Shown here: positions 59,519 through 64,000 of the stretch, in pieces
Layout: each line of letters starts with the position of its first letter
Numbering within the stretch: position 1 is the first letter of the stretch
Source: Halocafeteria seosinensis
Lineage: Eukaryota; Sar; Bigyra; Bicosoecida
Assembly (NCBI GenBank): GCA_001687465.1
Contig: LVLI01000314.1
Coordinates: 1 to 64,000, forward strand
Reading direction: 5' to 3'
DNA: 64,000 nt
Translations under genes and position numbers: made by a program
The notes under the pieces: generated by a model
The model's input: the letters and a program-made list of their open reading frames with translations, nothing else
What the model was told of the DNA's origin: nothing
The model's database searches: none

Positions 59519-62500
59519 ATGTTGAAATCAGTCAAGGAGTGGGCAACCGGCTACAACCTCTTCCGAAAGAAGGAGGTTCCTCATACACATGGGAAAACAC
59601 GTTTCGCATCATCATTTGACCATCTAGCCCACGAAAGAAGCAAACAACGAAACCGGTCCAAGTCTCCGAACCCCTTTTCTCCTGCGAATGAAGATGTAGA
59701 CAAGGGAGGAACCCAACCGGCAAGCGCTCGGCCTCTCAATTCTTCTGCCTCATCCAAGCCTTCAGCGATACCATCTCACTCTAGACAGGCCAGAAGGGCG
59801 AAGATGAGAGAGACTTCAAATAAAGATGCGCCACACCTTGATTGGGAAGCACGAGTGATGATGGCGTACGAAAATATTCAAAATTTGCCGTCGAGAATAG
59901 GAGAAAAGAGCGTTCAAATGGTGAGATTTATTCAGGAATTTGATTATTCAAGCAGGATCAGCGTACAACAGATGGCCTTAACCTCACTCATTGTAGCAAT
60001 GGTCCTATCGATGAGAGTGATATTGCTTCCGGATCCTGTTTACGATGATGAGATAGCCACGCAGAACGACATGACAACGGGAAAACTCCCTCTACGAACG
60101 ATTCTAACACATGATTTCTGGGGCACGGACATGATCGAACCCCACTCCCACAGATCTTGGAGACCATTAGCAACGCTGCTTTATCGCATTCTAAACGTTC
60201 TGTGTTACGCTTACGGAAGGAGCATGATATTTGACCACGAGCTGTTGCCATACCGACTAGTTTCACTTGCACTTTACTGGGGCTGCAGTTTTCAAATATT
60301 TAAGTGCATCAGCATTATCAGCCAGTATATGAATTTCGATCAACAAAGTAAACTGTATAGGTATAGCGCAATATTCGCTTGTGCTTGGTGGATAGCCACA
60401 CCATTGCATGCCGAAACGGTAAGCTACTGCATTTGCTGTCTCGTCCATACAACCACATCACCTAGCTAGTGGGACTGGTAATGCAGCTTGGGCAATTGGT
60501 GGGGATTGCGGACATGTCCGCAACATTTTTGGTGCTCATTGCTACCAACGCGTGGATCTCAGGTCTTTATCATAGAACTTTAACTATGAACAAGGTTGCT
60601 CGGTTGGTGGGACTCTGCTCTTGCGCTCTACTATGCAAAGAAACAGGGCTTACCGGTCTCGGAATCCTCTTTGGCGTCGAGATTTTTCTCTACCTGTTGC
60701 CAACGTTAACAATGCCCAAAAGTGAGACAGGATACACGGTACTACAGGGTCCGATAAGAGCCAGTTTGTCACGATGCGCCGCACTGCTGGGTTCGGTGCT
60801 GGTTCTCTTGCTAATGAGGATGCTGGTAATGGGAGGAAGCGCCCCACCGTTTCCTGGTCACATGAATCCATTTCGCATGGAAACTTCATTTCGGAGACTC
60901 ATGATATTCGGGTACCTTGCCGCAAGGCATGTACTGCTGTTGCTCGTCCCCGCACCCTTAAACCACGATTGGAGCGATGGGTCCATTTCACCCATTTTAG
61001 AGCTCGCTGACACTAGAAACCTGCTGACTTTGTCTGTTTTAACACTGATTCTAGGATACGGATTGTGTGTTCTTTACAGACTCATCCGTGAGTTAACATC
61101 AGAGAGAAAACAGGACAAAACCTCTCTGAGAAGGGCCACTGGTTTCAGTTTGGTGCTATGTGCAGCACTAATCCCCTTCCTTCCAGCCTCAAACTTATTC
61201 TTTCCAGTTGGGTTCGTCATTGCTGAAAGAGCGATGTTCATGCCTTCTGCATTTGTCGCCGTCTTGGTTGGTTTGACGTTGCATTGTATCATCGAGCAAA
61301 TCTCGAAGACTGCTATACCTTTGAAGACAAGAGATGTCTTATTGAAAACGGCCGCAAGTGTCCTTGCTTGCACTTTTGTGGCTCTCTCTATTCGTATGTA
61401 TAATAGGCTAGGAGATCATATTAGTGTTAATGCTCTGGATCTGGTTGATATTCAAGTGTCTCCGGGGAATTCAAAGCTTTGGTATGACATCGGATCCCAC
61501 GCTTCCGGTTCTTCAGAATGGTGGCCCGAAATGAAAGGAGACCTGTTAGCAAGACAGAAATTGGGAAGCGGAGCAAGGAAGAACTTCATCGCTTACAACT
61601 GCAGTGAACTAAGAACTCGACTTAGCCTGATACAGATAGACAAGTTGCTGGATGGATACAAGAATGCACCAAGAGAGACGATCGTGTTTCCTTTGTTGTG
61701 GCACGACTGGGATAATCCATCTACGAGATCGAACGTAATGCACAACTACTTGGATCCTAATTTCCCTCCTGAACTAAACAGGGTAAGAGATAATTGTCGC
61801 GCGACCCTATGGAATAGTGCAGAAATTCCAGGATGTGCACGCCCCGAAGGTGGTATGAATCCTGCAGTGCTACCAGCAGACCCTGTCTACAGCCTCGCTG
61901 GCTTGTTTCCATTCGGAAGGTGGCTGTGGAGTACATTCTCAGGACCAACTGACCAAAAGCAACGCTGCCATGACAACGCGGTAGAAATAACTTGCGAGCA
62001 GATTGCTCTTCTAAACCCTTATCCACCAATTTACCAGCTTTCTTCTGCAGAGGCTATGACATGTGCCATCGCGCATCAACAGAGCTATGATACAGCTGTG
62101 TCAATATTGGCCGAGTCTGCAAGAATGAAGATTTCGGCAGAGGATCCTAATGACGTTAGCAGTGGAAGAAAGCGTTACTACACACTGATGGCACGGCTAC
62201 GGGCCATCGCTTGGGCGCTTAGAGATTCGCGACAATTAATCCATGACCCAGGAACCGGTTTTAAAGTGGGAGTAGTGATGTTAAATGGCGCTTACGAAAT
62301 CCAAAAGCAAAGAGACTTACACGGAGATGTTGAACGACTCAATGAACTGATGGCTGCCAGTGTTGCCGAAGCACTATATTTCATACGCCATGTTAGCGAC
62401 AGTTTGCGGCAGTTGGCCGGCCTGAAGAACCCTTTCATAAGCATGGACCAATGGCCGCCCGAGAGAACACTCCATTTCCAACTAGAAGGCATAGAAGAAG

Positions 62501-63156
62501 CACTCATGCCGCAGGTGGCGTTGGACGCGTCGAATGCTCCTGCGGACTTACCACCCTATACACATCCTCCAGTAGTTGTCCGCACAAGAGAGCAACACAG
62601 CCTACCCGACGCCGTAGTGCGCATAATGAGCAACCGACGGGTTAATTTTGATCGCTGGAACCGTCTCGAGGATCCACTAACCAATGCTCCCATGCTGCTC
62701 ACAGATGAAGAGATATCGCTGTTTACTCAGATCTCAGTGTCAAACGAACAGGGGAGAAGAGCGCATGCTGAAGCTCTGGCTCTCAAAGCTCTTGTCAACG
62801 AAGAGAGTGTCCTCCTATATCCACTCTGGCACGAGGCTAAAGATAGAGCGTACGATTGGCTCCCTACCAGGGTGGCATCTCTATCTTGGTTCTGTCCGGT
62901 CTATATTCAGTTGATCACTGCACAAGCGCAGCTTCAGCGGGAAGCCCGAAACATTCTCTTTACTTTGGAAGCAGCGGCTTACGCGTGCATAGGGGAGGGG
63001 AGAAAAACGATCTTCGAAGAGTTAATCAGTGTCATCAGTCAGCTCAAGCAACAAGGTGTTATGTCGGACTCCAGGGCAGCAGAAAAAACCCAATTCTGGG
63101 AGTCCATCTACTCACAAGAGCTTACGTTCTCCCAACAGATCCAAGAGCGCTTCTAG
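59519..63156 (+). CDS. TMTC-like ER protein O-mannosyltransferase
   Basis: Two exons (59519-60418 and 60466-63156) encode 1196 residues. A basic cytosolic N-terminus leads into the first helix (MALTSLIVAMVLSMRVILLP). Then comes the TMTC first-loop signature: YDDEIATQNDM, LTHDFWGTDM and HRSWRPLATLLYRIL. The acidic pair in YDDE is the probable catalytic or metal site of GT-C enzymes. More helices follow, including YLAARHVLLLLVPAPLNHDW and FPVGFVIAERAMFMPSAF, both typical of the family. TMTC enzymes add O-mannose to cadherin-type domains in the ER lumen. The C-terminal ~600 residues would be lumenal but show no clear TPR consensus, unlike animal TMTCs. They have conserved-looking helices and Cys residues instead. 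Confidence 0.82.
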
Positions 63157-63160
63157 ACAA

Positions 63161-64000
63161 CTATCTTGAAGACAGCTTGCCTTTCTTCGAAGCTGATCGA
63201 GCAGCACTTGCTTTAGATCCACTGTTGAACCGGCCGGCGGTCTCCAGAGAGCCTTGAAGCTTCTGATCCGGGTCATAGAATAGGGTGGGCTCCAAGCCAG
63301 CATGCTTCCCTACATCGTTGAGTCGACGTAGTCCCTCTGAGTACACAGCCCACCCTGCGTCCGGCGCACTGTGCAGCTTGACTTTCTTCTGACGTGAAGG
63401 AAACTTGGTACTATCCTCTCCCTCTAAGTGTCCTGTCCTTTTAAAGTTGCGTTTGTTAGATCTATGTAATACATCGACCCCGTGAAGACCTAGTGTCTTC
63501 CCCGGATGGGAACCAACAAAGGAGTTCGTTAACGTAATTGGAGCGCGAGTGCGCTCTTTCACAGGTCTCTTCTCTGAGCTTTCATCATTTTCCGCATCAG
63601 TAGGAGCCGGTACGGAAGTCAATGGAGCGGTTTTGCCTAAGTCTTGAGGGACAAACGACTGTGATACGGCTCTTCGCAGTTGTGCAGTGGAGAACATAAT
63701 GGAAGCAGTATTTGACGGATCACAATCGTTTTCAGTAGTATTTCGTTCCTCCCACAAGTCAAATTCATCTTCGCGTTCAATGTAGTGAATATTACGACGT
63801 AATTCCTCAAACCATTTGCTAAAAGCTGACCAACTCTCATGCTCAATGGCCTTCCAAACACGTACAAGACCACTCCTGCTTCCAGCGTAGAGCATCTGAC
63901 GTTTAGGATGCCATGAACACGAAGAAATACCATCTTTTCGCGAGGCAGTTTCGATTGACTCCAAAAGAGCGTTATCTGATTTGCGGTCTCCATACGAAAC
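63161..64000 (-). CDS. RBBP5: RBBP5/Swd1-like COMPASS subunit, C-terminal part
   Basis: The frame ends at 63161 and is open to the right edge, so the N-terminal WD40 propeller lies outside the window; 279 residues are visible. The visible part begins in a last WD repeat (ISSCSWHPKRQMLYAGSRSG, VRVWKAI). The family hallmark follows: HESWSAFSKWFEEL and IHYIEREDEFDLWEE, matching the acidic segment after the propeller of RBBP5. That segment binds Ash2L and activates histone H3 lysine-4 methyltransferases. The rest is a disordered, basic, Ser-rich tail (KASAARSASKKGKLSSR). Its stop codon is 4 bp from that of the convergent TMTC-like gene. Confidence 0.85.
   Translation of the reverse strand, partial: VSYGDRKSDNALLESIETASRKDGISSCSWHPKRQMLYAGSRSGLVRVWKAIEHESWSAFSKWFEELRRNIHYIEREDEFDLWEERNTTENDCDPSNTASIMFSTAQLRRAVSQSFVPQDLGKTAPLTSVPAPTDAENDESSEKRPVKERTRAPITLTNSFVGSHPGKTLGLHGVDVLHRSNKRNFKRTGHLEGEDSTKFPSRQKKVKLHSAPDAGWAVYSEGLRRLNDVGKHAGLEPTLFYDPDQKLQGSLETAGRFNSGSKASAARSASKKGKLSSR

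Overview
This window is nuclear DNA from a eukaryote with a compact genome. Its genes lie on both strands and many are broken by short GT-AG introns, mostly about 45-125 nt. The best lineage marker is at 50293-51580: an aureochrome, with a bZIP domain followed by a LOV domain. Aureochromes are known from photosynthetic stramenopiles (ochrophytes), so I infer an ochrophyte alga. The species is not determined. I saw no plasmid, prophage, CRISPR, rRNA or tRNA gene.

Layout. 1-3218: a secreted or membrane protein with GLUG-like repeats, open at the left edge. 4115-8469 (+): CLASP-type microtubule protein. 8777-10588 (-): FG-GAP/integrin-alpha-like surface protein. 11661-14843 (+): large TPR protein. 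15.0-17.4 kb: gene-poor, with repeats and one unresolved minus-strand gene. 17433-19125 (-): rhodanese/TrhO-like protein (TSTD2 type), divergent from an alpha/beta hydrolase (19204-20402). 20421-21431 (-): GPATCH11. 21649-25518 (-): ten-exon M3 metallopeptidase fused to an N-terminal membrane anchor, preceded by an unresolved membrane-protein gene. 26.7-29.8 kb: a second repeat-bearing, decaying region with a broken ankyrin gene and an ORF interrupted by an exact 37-bp duplication.

29832-32134 (+): NOG1. 32606-34277 (+): pyruvate dehydrogenase E2/protein X-like. 34315-34935 (-): small one-pass membrane protein. 35639-37027 (-): GT-B glycosyltransferase. 37349-38606 (+): GET2/CAML-like. 39066-41384 (+): disordered repeat protein. 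41427-44353 (-): MCM3. 44797-46536 (+): mRNA guanylyltransferase. 46582-47913 (-): four-TM protein. 48641-49682 (-): EMG1/NEP1. 50293-51580 (+): aureochrome. about 52715-59068 (+): giant protein with a disordered middle and a coiled-coil end. 59519-63156 (+): TMTC-like O-mannosyltransferase. 63161-64000 (-): C-terminal part of RBBP5/Swd1, cut by the right edge.

The genes are mostly unrelated housekeeping functions: ribosome biogenesis (NOG1, EMG1), replication (MCM3), mRNA capping, chromatin (RBBP5), tail-anchored protein insertion (GET2) and the secretory pathway (TMTC). They do not form an operon-like system. The most notable points are a PDH E2-like protein without the catalytic HxxxDG motif, a membrane-anchored M3 peptidase, convergent genes separated by only 4-45 bp, and a dispersed element with a conserved predicted hairpin at two gene-poor sites.
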